In this document: positions 31,531 to 40,030 of the stretch, piece by piece
Layout of the letters: the number at the start of each line of letters is the position of its first letter
Position numbering within the stretch: position 1 is the stretch's first letter
From: Pseudomonas sputi
GTDB taxonomy: Bacteria > Pseudomonadota > Gammaproteobacteria > Pseudomonadales > Pseudomonadaceae
Reading direction: 5' to 3'
Length of the DNA: 64,000 bases
Assembly: GCF_021603585.1 (NCBI RefSeq)
Contig: NZ_BQHI01000024.1
Location: 21,436 to 85,435 of the forward strand
Program-made: the position numbers and the translations under genes
Notes under the pieces: generated by a model
Told to the model about the DNA's origin: nothing
Seen by the model: the letters and a program-made list of their open reading frames with translations, nothing else
Database searches by the model: none

Positions 31531-33267
31531 TCAGTGGGAGTGGCGCGGGACTTCAGCCCCTCGGCAACCCACAAGGAAATCAAAGTCGCAACCCTGATCC
31601 GCCTGCAGCACATGGTCGATGTACAACTGACGGTACCCACCCACCAACAACTGCTGTGGCGGTTGCAGATCCGCCATCCGCGCTGCCAGTTCAGCGTCCG
31701 GAATATCCAGATGCAAACGCCCGCTGGCGCAGTCCAGTTCGATCCAGTCACCTTCCTTCACCGCCGCCAAAGGCCCGCCGGCCGCTGCTTCCGGGGCGAC
31801 GTGCAAGACAACGGTGCCGTACGCGGTGCCACTCATCCGCGCATCGGAAATGCGCACCATGTCAGTCACGCCTTGCGCCAGCAGCTTGGCCGGCAGCCCC
31901 ATGTTGCCGACTTCTGCCATGCCCGGATAACCCTTCGGCCCGCAGTTCTTCATCACCAGAATCGAGTTCGCATCGACGTCCAGTTCCGGGTCGTTGATCC
32001 GCGCCTTGTACATGTCGAAGTTCTCGAACACCACCGCGCGGCCCCGGTGCTGCATCAGTTCCGGCGTGGCGGCTGACGGCTTGAGCACTGCACCCAGGGG
32101 GGCCAGGTTGCCGCGCAATACACAGATGCCGCCGTCGGCGCGGATCGGATTGTCGAGGGTACGGATCACTTCGTCTTCACCGTAGATCGGTGCGTCCTTG
32201 GTGTTCTCGCCGATGGATTTACCGTTGACGGTCAGCGCATTCGGATTCGGAATCAGATTGGCCTCGCCGAGGCGACGCAACACGGCCGGCAAGCCGCCCG
32301 CGTAGTAGAACTCTTCCATCAGGAAACGGCCGGACGGTTGCAGGTCGACGATGGTCGGCATGCCGCGACCGATACGGGTCCAGTCGTCCAGATCCAGCTC
32401 GACGCCGATGCGCCCGGCGATGGCTTTGAGGTGGATCACCGCGTTGGTCGACCCACCAATCGCTGCGTTGACCCGGATCGCGTTTTCGAAGGCTTCCTTG
32501 GTCAGGATCTTCGACAGTTTCAGATCCTCACGCACCATCTCGACCGCCCGCATGCCGGACATGTGCGCCAAGACATAACGCCGTGCATCCACCGCCGGAA
32601 TCGCCGCGTTGTGCGGCAGGGACGTGCCCAGTGCTTCGGCCATGCAGGCCATGGTCGACGCGGTGCCCATGGTGTTGCAGGTACCGGCCGAGCGAGACAT
32701 GCCGCCCTCGGCCGCGAGGAAATCGTCAATCGTGATGGTGCCGGCCTTGACCTGTTCGCTGAGTTGCCAGACCACGGTGCCGGAACCGATGTCCTTGCCC
32801 TTGTGCTTGCCGTTGAGCATCGGCCCGCCGGTGACGACGATCGCTGGCACGTCGCAACTGGCCGCGCCCATCAGCAGGGCCGGGGTGGTCTTGTCGCAAC
32901 CGGTCAGCAGTACCACGCCGTCGATCGGGTTGCCGCGAATCGCTTCCTCGACGTCCATGCTCGCCAGGTTGCGGGTGAGCATGGCGGTCGGGCGCAGGTT
33001 CGATTCACCGTTGGAGAACACCGGGAACTCCACCGGGAAGCCACCGGCCTCGATCACCCCGCGTTTGACGTGCTCGGCAATTTGCCGGAAGTGCGCGTTG
33101 CACGGGGTCAGTTCCGACCAGGTGTTGCAGATGCCGATGATCGGCTTGCCGTGGAACTGATGGTCGGCGATGCCCTGATTCTTCATCCAGCTGCGGTACA
33201 TGAAGCCGTTCTTGTCGGCCGTGCCAAACCATTGGGCGGAGCGCAGTGTGGGTTTCTTATCAGACAT
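31531..33267 (-). CDS. IlvD/Edd-family sugar-acid dehydratase (D-xylonate or L-arabonate dehydratase)
   Basis: 578 residues of the pentonate subgroup of the IlvD/Edd family. Iron-sulfur cluster cysteines are visible in ICNTWSELTPCN, LLTGCDKTTPALLMG and SRSAGTCNTMGTAST. It removes water from a pentonate to give 2-keto-3-deoxypentonate. Its divergent partners, MFS importer, FAH-type dehydratase and semialdehyde dehydrogenase, follow the order of the Weimberg D-xylose operon in P. taiwanensis, which favours D-xylonate; L-arabonate cannot be excluded from sequence. The start at 33267 has an AAGAGA site partly covered by a palindrome. Confidence 0.85.
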   Translation of the reverse strand: MSDKKPTLRSAQWFGTADKNGFMYRSWMKNQGIADHQFHGKPIIGICNTWSELTPCNAHFRQIAEHVKRGVIEAGGFPVEFPVFSNGESNLRPTAMLTRNLASMDVEEAIRGNPIDGVVLLTGCDKTTPALLMGAASCDVPAIVVTGGPMLNGKHKGKDIGSGTVVWQLSEQVKAGTITIDDFLAAEGGMSRSAGTCNTMGTASTMACMAEALGTSLPHNAAIPAVDARRYVLAHMSGMRAVEMVREDLKLSKILTKEAFENAIRVNAAIGGSTNAVIHLKAIAGRIGVELDLDDWTRIGRGMPTIVDLQPSGRFLMEEFYYAGGLPAVLRRLGEANLIPNPNALTVNGKSIGENTKDAPIYGEDEVIRTLDNPIRADGGICVLRGNLAPLGAVLKPSAATPELMQHRGRAVVFENFDMYKARINDPELDVDANSILVMKNCGPKGYPGMAEVGNMGLPAKLLAQGVTDMVRISDARMSGTAYGTVVLHVAPEAAAGGPLAAVKEGDWIELDCASGRLHLDIPDAELAARMADLQPPQQLLVGGYRQLYIDHVLQADQGCDFDFLVGCRGAEVPRHSH

Positions 33268-33276
33268 GATCGATTC

Positions 33277-33289
33277 TCTTATTGTAAGA
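33277..33289. promoter_or_regulatory. Palindrome at the dehydratase leader
   Basis: TCTTATTGTAAGA is a perfect palindrome apart from the 3-bp centre. It starts 10 bp upstream of the dehydratase ATG and overlaps its ribosome binding site; candidate operator for the GntR regulator. Confidence 0.4.
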
Positions 33290-33356
33290 CTATTGTTTGC
33301 GAGCTTCGGTTAAACATAAGCGTAAAATCGACGGTTTGGAAGTGTTGTTGCATAAT

Positions 33357-33367
33357 TAGTATTACTA
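33357..33367. promoter_or_regulatory. Palindrome in the divergent pentose promoter
   Basis: TAGTATTACTA is perfectly symmetric about one base and lies mid-way between the divergent starts (33267 and 33461), a typical operator position. Half-sites differ from those at 33277. Confidence 0.4.
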
Positions 33368-33437
33368 TATAGTCGATTTCGACGGAGGGAAGGCCCTGGC
33401 GGTTTTCCGCGAGAGGCGTCCCCCAAGGTTCCATAAA

Positions 33438-33445
33438 AACAACAA
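33438..33445 (+). promoter_or_regulatory. Crc/Hfq-type CA motif before the MFS gene
   Basis: AACAACAA lies 15 bp upstream of the ATG at 33461, beside the GGAG ribosome binding site. Fits catabolite repression of sugar-acid uptake. Confidence 0.55.
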
Positions 33446-33460
33446 TCGGAGACCGATCTC

Positions 33461-34783
33461 ATGAGCCAGGAACTGCGGCTTGTCCGGCGCATCACGCTGA
33501 AACTGATTCCCTTCCTGATCCTGCTGTACTTGATCGCCTACGTGGATCGCTCCGCTGTCGGCTTCGCCAAACTGCACATGGGCGCCGACATCGGCATCGG
33601 CGATGCCGCCTACGGCCTCGGCGCCGGGCTGTTTTTCATCGGCTACTTTCTGTTTGAAATCCCCAGCAACCTGATGCTCGAACGCTTCGGCGCACGGCGC
33701 TGGTTCGCGCGGATCATGATCACCTGGGGCGCGATCACCATCGGCATGGCCTTCGTCCAAGGCCCGCACAGTTTCTACGTGATGCGCTTTCTACTCGGCG
33801 CGGCGGAGGCGGGGTTCTTTCCCGGCGTTCTGTACTACATCACCCAATGGTTCCCGGTGCGCCATCGCGGCAAGATCCTCGGGCTGTTCATCCTCTCCCA
33901 ACCCATTGCGATGATGATCACCGGCCCCGTGTCCGGCGGTCTGCTGGGCATGGACGGGATCCTCGGTCTGCACGGCTGGCAGTGGCTGTTCATCGTCATC
34001 GGCACCCCGGCGATCCTGCTGACCTGGCCGGTATTGCGCTGGCTGCCGGACGGCCCGCAGCAAGTGAAATGGATGGACCAGGCCGAAAAGGACTGGCTGA
34101 CCGGTGAATTGAAAAAAGATCTGCAGGAATACGGCCAGACCCGTCACGGCAATCCGCTGCATGCCCTCAAGGACAAACGGGTGTTGCTGCTGGCGCTGTT
34201 CTACCTGCCGGTGACCCTGAGCATCTATGGCCTGGGCCTGTGGCTGCCGACCCTGATCAAACAGTTCGGCGGCAGTGATCTGGTGACCGGTTTTGTGTCA
34301 TCGGTGCCCTACATCTTCGGGATCATCGGCCTGCTGATTATTCCGCGCAGCTCCGACCGTTTGAATGATCGTTACGGCCATCTGGCGGTGCTGTATGTGC
34401 TGGGTGCCATCGGCCTGTTCCTCAGCGCCTGGCTGTCGTTGCCGGTGGCGCAACTGGCGGCGCTGTGTCTGGTGGCGTTCGCGCTGTTTTCCTGCACGGC
34501 GGTGTTCTGGACGCTGCCGGGGCGGTTCTTTGCCGGCGCCAGTGCGGCGGCCGGGATCGCCTTGATCAACTCGGTGGGCAACCTCGGTGGCTACATCGGT
34601 CCGTTCGTGATCGGCGCGCTGAAGGAGTACACCGGCAACCTCGCTTCGGGCCTGTACTTCCTGTCCGGGGTGATGGTGTTCGGGCTGATTCTGACGGGCG
34701 TCGTCTATCGCGTGCTGGAGCGCAAGCATGTGCTCCCGGTTGACCAATTTGCAGCGAGCGCACGCGGTGCGACGCGCACCTGA
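33461..34783 (+). CDS. MFS transporter, sugar-acid/anion:cation symporter type
   Basis: 440 residues, twelve membrane helices. The N-terminal LIAYVDRSAVGFAKLHMGADIGIG and the loop following GARRWFARIMITWG are typical of the anion:cation symporter (ACS) subfamily that imports tartrate, galactonate or other sugar acids. The ATG at 33461 has a GGAGA site. First gene of the operon with the FAH-type dehydratase and aldehyde dehydrogenase. D-xylonate or L-arabonate import is inferred from context. Confidence 0.88.
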   Translation: MSQELRLVRRITLKLIPFLILLYLIAYVDRSAVGFAKLHMGADIGIGDAAYGLGAGLFFIGYFLFEIPSNLMLERFGARRWFARIMITWGAITIGMAFVQGPHSFYVMRFLLGAAEAGFFPGVLYYITQWFPVRHRGKILGLFILSQPIAMMITGPVSGGLLGMDGILGLHGWQWLFIVIGTPAILLTWPVLRWLPDGPQQVKWMDQAEKDWLTGELKKDLQEYGQTRHGNPLHALKDKRVLLLALFYLPVTLSIYGLGLWLPTLIKQFGGSDLVTGFVSSVPYIFGIIGLLIIPRSSDRLNDRYGHLAVLYVLGAIGLFLSAWLSLPVAQLAALCLVAFALFSCTAVFWTLPGRFFAGASAAAGIALINSVGNLGGYIGPFVIGALKEYTGNLASGLYFLSGVMVFGLILTGVVYRVLERKHVLPVDQFAASARGATRT

Positions 34784-34805
34784 TTTGTTTTAACAGGAGA
34801 ACAAC

Positions 34806-35798
34806 ATGCATCTGGTTCAATTCGAATTGAGTAGCGGCGAGCGCCGTGTCGGGGTGGTCGAGGACGGTCTGGTGCGTGAAGTGCAGGATGCGCGCACGGT
34901 TCGCGATCTCGCCCTGGCCGCAATCGAGGCGGGCAGCACCCTCGCGCAGCAAGTGCAAACCCTGGGGCTGGGCATCAGCCACGATTACGCGCAGTTACTA
35001 AAAGACCTGCGCATCCTGCCGCCACTGGATCACCCGGACCCGGCGCACGTATTGGTCAGCGGCACCGGCCTCACGCACCTGGGCAGCGCGTCGGCCCGGG
35101 ACAAGATGCACCAGCAGGCCGGCGATGAAGCGGCGATGACCGACACCATGCGCATCTTCAAGTGGGGCGTGGAGGGCGGCAAACCGGCGGCGGGGCAGGC
35201 CGGCGTGCAGCCGGAGTGGTTCTACAAGGGTGACGGCAGCATTGTCGTGCGTCCTGGCCAGCCGTTCCCGTTGCCGCCGTTTGCCGAAGACGCCGGGGAG
35301 GAGCCGGAGATGGCCGGCCTCTACATCATCGGCCACGACGGCAAGCCGTATCGCCTCGGTTTTGCGGTGGGCAACGAGTTTTCCGATCACGTCATGGAGC
35401 GCAAGAATTACCTGTACCTGGCCCATTCGAAACTGCGCAACTGCAGCTACGGCCCGGAACTTCGCACGGGTGATTTGCCTCAACACCTGGCGGGCACCAG
35501 TCGCATCCTGCGCGACGGCGAAGTGCTGTGGCAGAACGAGTTCCTCAGCGGCGAAGCCAACATGTGCCACAGCCTGGCGAACCTCGAATACCACCACTTC
35601 AAGTACCGCCAGTTCCTGCGTCCTGGCGATGTGCACATTCACTTTTTCGGCACCGCGACCCTGTCGTTCGCCGATGGCATCCGCACTCAACCGGGCGACG
35701 TGTTCGAAATCAGCCAGGCCGAATTCGGCGCACCGCTGGTCAACGGCATCGCACCGGTTGCAGCAGCATTCGAACCGGACAGCATCGGCACCCTTTAA
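34806..35798 (+). CDS. FAH-family 2-keto-3-deoxypentonate dehydratase (XylX; AraD1/GguC family)
   Basis: 330 residues. The C-terminal half is a fumarylacetoacetate hydrolase-type fold: metal ligands and core in LGFAVGNEFSDHVMERKNYLYLAHSK, SGEANMCHSLANLEYHHFKYRQFLRPGDVHIHFFGTATLS. Members of the AraD1/GguC family dehydrate 2-keto-3-deoxypentonate to alpha-ketoglutarate semialdehyde. AGGAG precedes the ATG. It lies between importer and semialdehyde dehydrogenase, exactly the Weimberg step order. Confidence 0.85.
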   Translation: MHLVQFELSSGERRVGVVEDGLVREVQDARTVRDLALAAIEAGSTLAQQVQTLGLGISHDYAQLLKDLRILPPLDHPDPAHVLVSGTGLTHLGSASARDKMHQQAGDEAAMTDTMRIFKWGVEGGKPAAGQAGVQPEWFYKGDGSIVVRPGQPFPLPPFAEDAGEEPEMAGLYIIGHDGKPYRLGFAVGNEFSDHVMERKNYLYLAHSKLRNCSYGPELRTGDLPQHLAGTSRILRDGEVLWQNEFLSGEANMCHSLANLEYHHFKYRQFLRPGDVHIHFFGTATLSFADGIRTQPGDVFEISQAEFGAPLVNGIAPVAAAFEPDSIGTL

Positions 35799-35807
35799 GG
35801 AGATCCC

Positions 35808-37388
35808 ATGACTCAGATTCTCGGTCACAACTACATCGGCGGTCGTCGCAGCGCGGCGGGCAACGTCAAGCTGCAAAGCGTCGACGCCACCACGGGCGAA
35901 GTACTGCCCCACGATTTCATTCAGGCCACGGAAGCGGAAGTGGATGCTGCCGCCAAAGCCGCCGCGGCCGCGTATCCGGCGTATCGCAGCCTCAGCGCCG
36001 AGCGCCGCGCGCAGTTTCTCGATGCGATTGCCGATGAACTGGATGCGTTGGGCGATGATTTCGTCGCGGTGGTCTGCCGCGAAACCGCACTGCCGGCCGG
36101 GCGCATTCAAGGTGAAAGGGGGCGCACCAGCGGCCAGATGCGCTTGTTCGCCAAAGTCCTGCGGCGCGGTGATTTCTACGGTGCGCGCATCGACCTGCCG
36201 TTGCCGGATCGTCAGCCGCTGCCCCGTCCGGATCTGCGCCAGTACCGCATCGGCCTGGGGCCGGTGGCGGTGTTCGGCGCGAGCAATTTTCCACTGGCAT
36301 TCTCCACCGCCGGCGGCGATACCGCGTCGGCGCTGGCCGCCGGTTGCCCGGTGGTGTTCAAGGCGCACAGCGGCCACATGGCTACCGCCGAACTTGTCGC
36401 CGATGCGCTGATTCGTGCAGCGGAAAAAACGGCCATGCCCGCCGGCGTGTTCAACATGATCTACGGTGGTGGTGTCGGCGAGTGGCTGGTCAAGCATCCT
36501 GCGATTCTGGCGGTGGGTTTCACCGGCTCGCTGCGCGGCGGACGGGCGCTGTGTGACATGGCCGCCGCCCGGCCTCAGCCAATTCCGGTGTTTGCCGAGA
36601 TGTCGAGCATCAACCCGGTGATCGTGTTGCCCCAGGCCCTGGCCGTGCGCTCGGAAACCGTCGCCCGCGATCTGACCGCGTCGGTGGTGCAGGGCTGCGG
36701 TCAGTTCTGTACCAACCCGGGCCTGGTGATCGGCATTCGCTCGCCGCAATTCACCGCGTTCGTTGAGCAAGTCGCAGCGCTGATCGGCGATCAACCGGCG
36801 CAAACCATGCTCAATACCGGAACCCTCGGTAGCTACGGCAAGGGTCTGGAAAAACTCCTGGCGCACGCCGGCATCGAGCATCTGGCGGGTAATCCGCAGC
36901 AGGGCAATCAGGCGCAGCCGCAGTTGTTCAAGGCCGATGTCAGTCTGCTGATCAATGGCGATGAAGTGCTGCAGGAAGAAGTGTTCGGCCCGACCACGGT
37001 GATCGTTGAAGTGGCGGACGAGGCGCAGTTGAGCGCGGCGTTGCAGGGCCTGCATGGGCAACTGACGGCGACGATCATCGGCGAGCAGGCGGATTTCGAA
37101 CGCTTCCCGGAGCTGACGCCGTTGCTTGAGCAGAAGGTCGGGCGGATCCTGCTCAACGGTTATCCAACCGGTGTCGAAGTCTGTGATTCGATGGTTCACG
37201 GCGGGCCATATCCGGCGACGTCCGATGCCCGTGGCACTTCGGTCGGTACGCTGGCGATCGATCGATTCCTGCGCCCGGTGTGCTTCCAGAACTATCCCGA
37301 CAGCCTGTTGCCGGAACCGCTGAAAAACGCCAACCCGCTGCGCATTCAGCGTTTGGTGGATGGCAAGCCATCGCGCGACGCCCTTTAA
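35808..37388 (+). CDS. Alpha-ketoglutarate semialdehyde dehydrogenase
   Basis: 526 residues of the KGSADH group of aldehyde dehydrogenases, with Cys301 in GCGQFCTNPG, Glu264 in VFAEMSSINP and Lys185 in VFKAHSGH. It oxidises 2,5-dioxopentanoate to alpha-ketoglutarate, the last step of the Weimberg route, feeding the TCA cycle. AAGGAG precedes the ATG at 35808, 9 bp after the dehydratase stop. Operon ends at a REP hairpin. Confidence 0.9.
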   Translation: MTQILGHNYIGGRRSAAGNVKLQSVDATTGEVLPHDFIQATEAEVDAAAKAAAAAYPAYRSLSAERRAQFLDAIADELDALGDDFVAVVCRETALPAGRIQGERGRTSGQMRLFAKVLRRGDFYGARIDLPLPDRQPLPRPDLRQYRIGLGPVAVFGASNFPLAFSTAGGDTASALAAGCPVVFKAHSGHMATAELVADALIRAAEKTAMPAGVFNMIYGGGVGEWLVKHPAILAVGFTGSLRGGRALCDMAAARPQPIPVFAEMSSINPVIVLPQALAVRSETVARDLTASVVQGCGQFCTNPGLVIGIRSPQFTAFVEQVAALIGDQPAQTMLNTGTLGSYGKGLEKLLAHAGIEHLAGNPQQGNQAQPQLFKADVSLLINGDEVLQEEVFGPTTVIVEVADEAQLSAALQGLHGQLTATIIGEQADFERFPELTPLLEQKVGRILLNGYPTGVEVCDSMVHGGPYPATSDARGTSVGTLAIDRFLRPVCFQNYPDSLLPEPLKNANPLRIQRLVDGKPSRDAL

Positions 37389-37400
37389 CTCACACCCCAT

Positions 37401-37431
37401 GATCGTTCCCACGCAGAGCGTGGGAACGATC
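37401..37431. repeat. REP hairpin / terminator
   Basis: GATCGTTCCCACGC (37401-37414) pairs perfectly over 14 bp with GCGTGGGAACGATC (37418-37431). This is the common Pseudomonas CGTTCCCACGC REP and lies just after the pentose operon. Confidence 0.85.
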
Positions 37432-37486
37432 AAGAGCGGGGCTTTGAGCTATCATTGGCCCTTTCCCCCTGAAAGACATGATTGCC

Positions 37487-37795
37487 ATGACTGCCGTAAC
37501 CGACACCCTTCTCAACGCCCTCGAACACTGCGGTATGGTCGAAATCGACGGCCTGCACGCTTTCGAATTCGCCCTCGACGAAGACGATAACCTGCACATC
37601 GAATGCATCGATGGCCGGGCCGCCAAGCATTGGGAGTTCACCCCGGCTCAGGTGGCGGCGGCGACGTTTGACGAAGACCTGCAGAGCTGGCTGATCGTCG
37701 GTTTTGCCAGCGACACCCAAACCGTCGGCGAACACCGTCTGGTCTGCCTCGGTGATGTACTGAGCAGCGCCGACGACGAGGATGAAACCGAATGA
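37487..37795 (+). CDS. Small acidic conserved protein (DUF5629-like)
   Basis: 102 residues from the ATG at 37487, which has GAAAG at a suitable distance; the ATG at 37478 (three residues longer) is possible. Strongly acidic (ends SSADDEDETE) with a compact alpha/beta core (GMVEIDGLHAFEFALDEDDN, HWEFTPAQVAAATFDEDLQ). It resembles a Pseudomonas-restricted DUF5629 family without known function. Its stop overlaps the start of the lactonase gene (ATGA), so the two are translationally coupled. Confidence 0.7.
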   Translation: MTAVTDTLLNALEHCGMVEIDGLHAFEFALDEDDNLHIECIDGRAAKHWEFTPAQVAAATFDEDLQSWLIVGFASDTQTVGEHRLVCLGDVLSSADDEDETE

Positions 37796-38967
37796 ACATG
37801 CGTAAATTCTGGCCATTGCTGATGGCCGGCAGCGTCGGCGCGATGGGCCTTTCCAGTGCCTCGGCCGAGAGCTTCCAGTTTTTGGTGGGTTCCTACACCG
37901 CCGGCACCAGCGAAGGCCTCTACCGGATGAACTTCGACAGCGCCACCGGCCAGATCGACGCCAAACCGCTGCAAGTGATCAAAAGCGAAAACCCGTCGTG
38001 GCTGACCCTGTCGAAGGATCAGCACCGGGTGTTCGTGGTCAACGAAAACGGCCCGGGCCAGAAAGACCCGGTCGGCCGCGTCAGCAGTTATTCCATCGAT
38101 CCGAAGACTCACGCCCTGACCCTGATCAATCAGGTGCAGAGCCTGGGCAACGAACCGACCCATTCGAGCCTCAGCGGCGACGCCAGCCATCTGTTCGTCA
38201 GCAATTACTCGGTGGTTGAAGATCCGGGCGGCACTCTCGCGGTATTGCCGGTAGACAGCGACGGCAAACTCAAACCGGTGGTGCAGATGAGCGCGCACCC
38301 GGCGAGCCGGGTCAATCCCGAGCGTCAGGCCTCGAACCACGTGCACTCGACGGTATCCTCGCCGGACGGTCGTTACGTGTTCTCCAATGACCTGGGTGCG
38401 GACAGGGTCTTCATCTATCAATTCGACCCGAAAGCCAATCCGGACCTGCCGCTGACTCCGGCGAAAACCGCGTCGGTGCCACTGCCAGCCGGCAGCGGCC
38501 CGCGTCATCTGCTGTTCAGTGCGGATGGCAAACATGCCTGGTTGACCATGGAAATGAGCGCCCAGGTTGCGGTGTTCGATTACCACGACGGCGTGCTGAC
38601 CCAGACGCAACTGGTCGACCTGGCCGCCGGCCAGCCGACTTCGGACAAGGCCGCTGCTGCGTTGCACGCGTCCGCCGACGGCAAATTCCTCTACGTCAGC
38701 AACCGTGGTACCGCCAATCAGCTGCTGGTGTTCGCCATCGACCCGGCCAGCGGCCAGCTCAAAGAGCTGCAGCGACGTTCGGTGGAAGGCGATCACCCCC
38801 GTGAGTTCAGCCTCGATCCAAGCGGCAAATTCCTGCTGATCGCCAACCAGAAGAGCAACCAGATTGTCGTGGTCGAGCGCGACGGCAAGACCGGTCTGCT
38901 GGGCAAAACCGTGCAAAAACTGCCGATGGATGCGCCGAGTGACCTCAAGTTTCTCGTGCGTCAATAA
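37792..38967 (+). CDS. Exported lactonase-family beta-propeller protein (6-phosphogluconolactonase-like)
   Basis: 391 residues with a signal peptide (to about SSASAES), then a seven-bladed propeller of the Pgl/YbhE lactonase family: FLVGSYTAGTSEGLYRMNF, NEPTHSSLSGDASHLFVSNY, GSGPRHLLFSADGKHAWLT, DHPREFSLDPSGKFLLIANQ. A periplasmic lactonase could open sugar lactones formed by periplasmic dehydrogenases. Being next to the Weimberg genes it might hydrolyse xylonolactone, but that is inference. Start at 37792 overlaps the preceding gene; ATG 37798 is an alternative. Confidence 0.85.
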   Translation: MNMRKFWPLLMAGSVGAMGLSSASAESFQFLVGSYTAGTSEGLYRMNFDSATGQIDAKPLQVIKSENPSWLTLSKDQHRVFVVNENGPGQKDPVGRVSSYSIDPKTHALTLINQVQSLGNEPTHSSLSGDASHLFVSNYSVVEDPGGTLAVLPVDSDGKLKPVVQMSAHPASRVNPERQASNHVHSTVSSPDGRYVFSNDLGADRVFIYQFDPKANPDLPLTPAKTASVPLPAGSGPRHLLFSADGKHAWLTMEMSAQVAVFDYHDGVLTQTQLVDLAAGQPTSDKAAAALHASADGKFLYVSNRGTANQLLVFAIDPASGQLKELQRRSVEGDHPREFSLDPSGKFLLIANQKSNQIVVVERDGKTGLLGKTVQKLPMDAPSDLKFLVRQ

Positions 38968-38971
38968 GCCG

Positions 38972-38994
38972 CAGGCCCCGGTCTGCGGGGCCTG
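38972..38994 (+). terminator. Terminator hairpin after the lactonase gene
   Basis: CAGGCCCC (38972-38979) pairs perfectly with GGGGCCTG (38987-38994), five bases past the stop region. T-run weak. Confidence 0.7.
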
Positions 38995-39123
38995 AAGCTT
39001 TGTATTAATCCTGCTGATAACAGGTAATGTTGCAAAGCATTTCAAGCGATCGACCCTCGAGCGTTAAGTTTGCTTCACGGCCCAACCGGGCAAGCAAGCC
39101 AACTGAACACGAGGGTTACCACC

Positions 39124-39303
39124 ATGAACTTCAATCTTTTCTCGATCATCGCCGCTTCCGCCATCTCCGCCACCGTGGCTCTGCCAGCCAGCGCCAACGT
39201 TGAAATCAGCGACAAAAAATCCCACACCCAGAGCTACACCCAGAAATACCTGCAACAAAGCGCCAACTTCTATGCCGCGCTGGATCACAAAGCTCAACAC
39301 TGA
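39124..39303 (+). CDS. Small secreted protein, hypothetical
   Basis: 59 residues. The ATG at 39124 has a GAGGG site. Signal peptide MNFNLFSIIAASAISATVAL ending near PASA, leaving a mature peptide of about 34 residues (NVEISDKKSHTQSYTQ onward) that is polar and rich in Gln, Ser and Tyr. No family recognised. Followed by a long terminator-like inverted repeat. Confidence 0.65.
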   Translation: MNFNLFSIIAASAISATVALPASANVEISDKKSHTQSYTQKYLQQSANFYAALDHKAQH

Positions 39304-39322
39304 AATTTCCGTTACGCCCTGG

Positions 39323-39396
39323 AACTGCCCAAGGCTGCGATCCTTTGATCTTGTTTCCCAAAAAGCAAAATCAAAAGATCGCAGCCTTGGGCAGTT
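39323..39396. repeat. Long inverted repeat, Pseudomonas GATCGCAGCCTT type; probable terminator
   Basis: Arms 39323-39349 and 39370-39396 pair over 27 bp with one mismatch (core GGCTGCGATC / GATCGCAGCC) and a 20-nt loop, followed by six T. This AAGGCTGCGATC repeat is frequent between genes in fluorescent pseudomonads. Confidence 0.85.
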
Positions 39397-39558
39397 TTTT
39401 GCCTGCGCAGCGATCAGCGATAGCTATTTTCAAACAGCGAGATAGACCGGCTAAATAATCAACGAAGCTGATGGTTACTATGCCAAACCCTGAGTGGTTA
39501 CCCCGGCTTTTTTGATCGATTCTGTGGACCTCGAAACATTGTCCACGGAGCACACATC

Positions 39559-39771
39559 ATGGCCAGTTCAATCATCACTTCCGCCAAACGCGGCGCCTAC
39601 CTGGCCATCGGTCTGTACCTGGTCATGGTGCTGTTTGTCAGTCTGGCGTCGCAGTCGCAACACAGCTTCGAAGCACCGATCGACGTCGCCCATCCCGGCA
39701 TCCAGTTCGAACTCCGCTCGCAAAACGCGGCGGTGGACTCAACTGAACTCGCGGGAGTCGGCGGAGCATGA
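39559..39771 (+). CDS. Small single-pass membrane protein, hypothetical
   Basis: 70 residues with one hydrophobic helix (GAYLAIGLYLVMVLFVSLA, about 12-30) and a polar C-terminal tail. GGAG precedes the ATG at 39559. Its stop overlaps the next start by 4 bp (ATGA), so the two small proteins are likely made together. No family recognised. Confidence 0.6.
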   Translation: MASSIITSAKRGAYLAIGLYLVMVLFVSLASQSQHSFEAPIDVAHPGIQFELRSQNAAVDSTELAGVGGA

Positions 39772-40025
39772 AAGGTTACAGACTCTGGGTCATTGCCGGA
39801 CTGGCGTTCATGACCAACGGCGCTTCCCTGTTGGGATACGGCCAGGGTTCGGTCGGCGGACTCGCCCGGGCCATAGAGGCCAACCATAACATCGCGCACA
39901 ACATCGAACGGGCCAATGTGCTGGGGTTGCTGGCCGGCAATCCACCGATGAAAACCCCCAGCGGTTTTCTCGGTCCGTTCGAGGTGGATTGCTCGGCCAT
40001 CGGCATGTGTGAAGTGCTGGCGTAA
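39768..40025 (+). CDS. Small exported protein, hypothetical
   Basis: 85 residues. An N-terminal signal-like helix (WVIAGLAFMTNGASLLGYG) is followed by a short domain with two cysteines near the end (VDCSAIGMCEVLA) that may form a disulfide in the periplasm. Coupled to the membrane protein gene before it. It ends 5 bp from the convergent glutathione S-transferase gene. Confidence 0.6.
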   Translation: MKGYRLWVIAGLAFMTNGASLLGYGQGSVGGLARAIEANHNIAHNIERANVLGLLAGNPPMKTPSGFLGPFEVDCSAIGMCEVLA

Positions 40026-40030
40026 CGCGC

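Noticed and set aside
34998-37433. 811-codon open frame opposite the FAH dehydratase and aldehyde dehydrogenase
   Set aside because: Antisense shadow of two well-supported genes, spans their intergenic gap, no domain.
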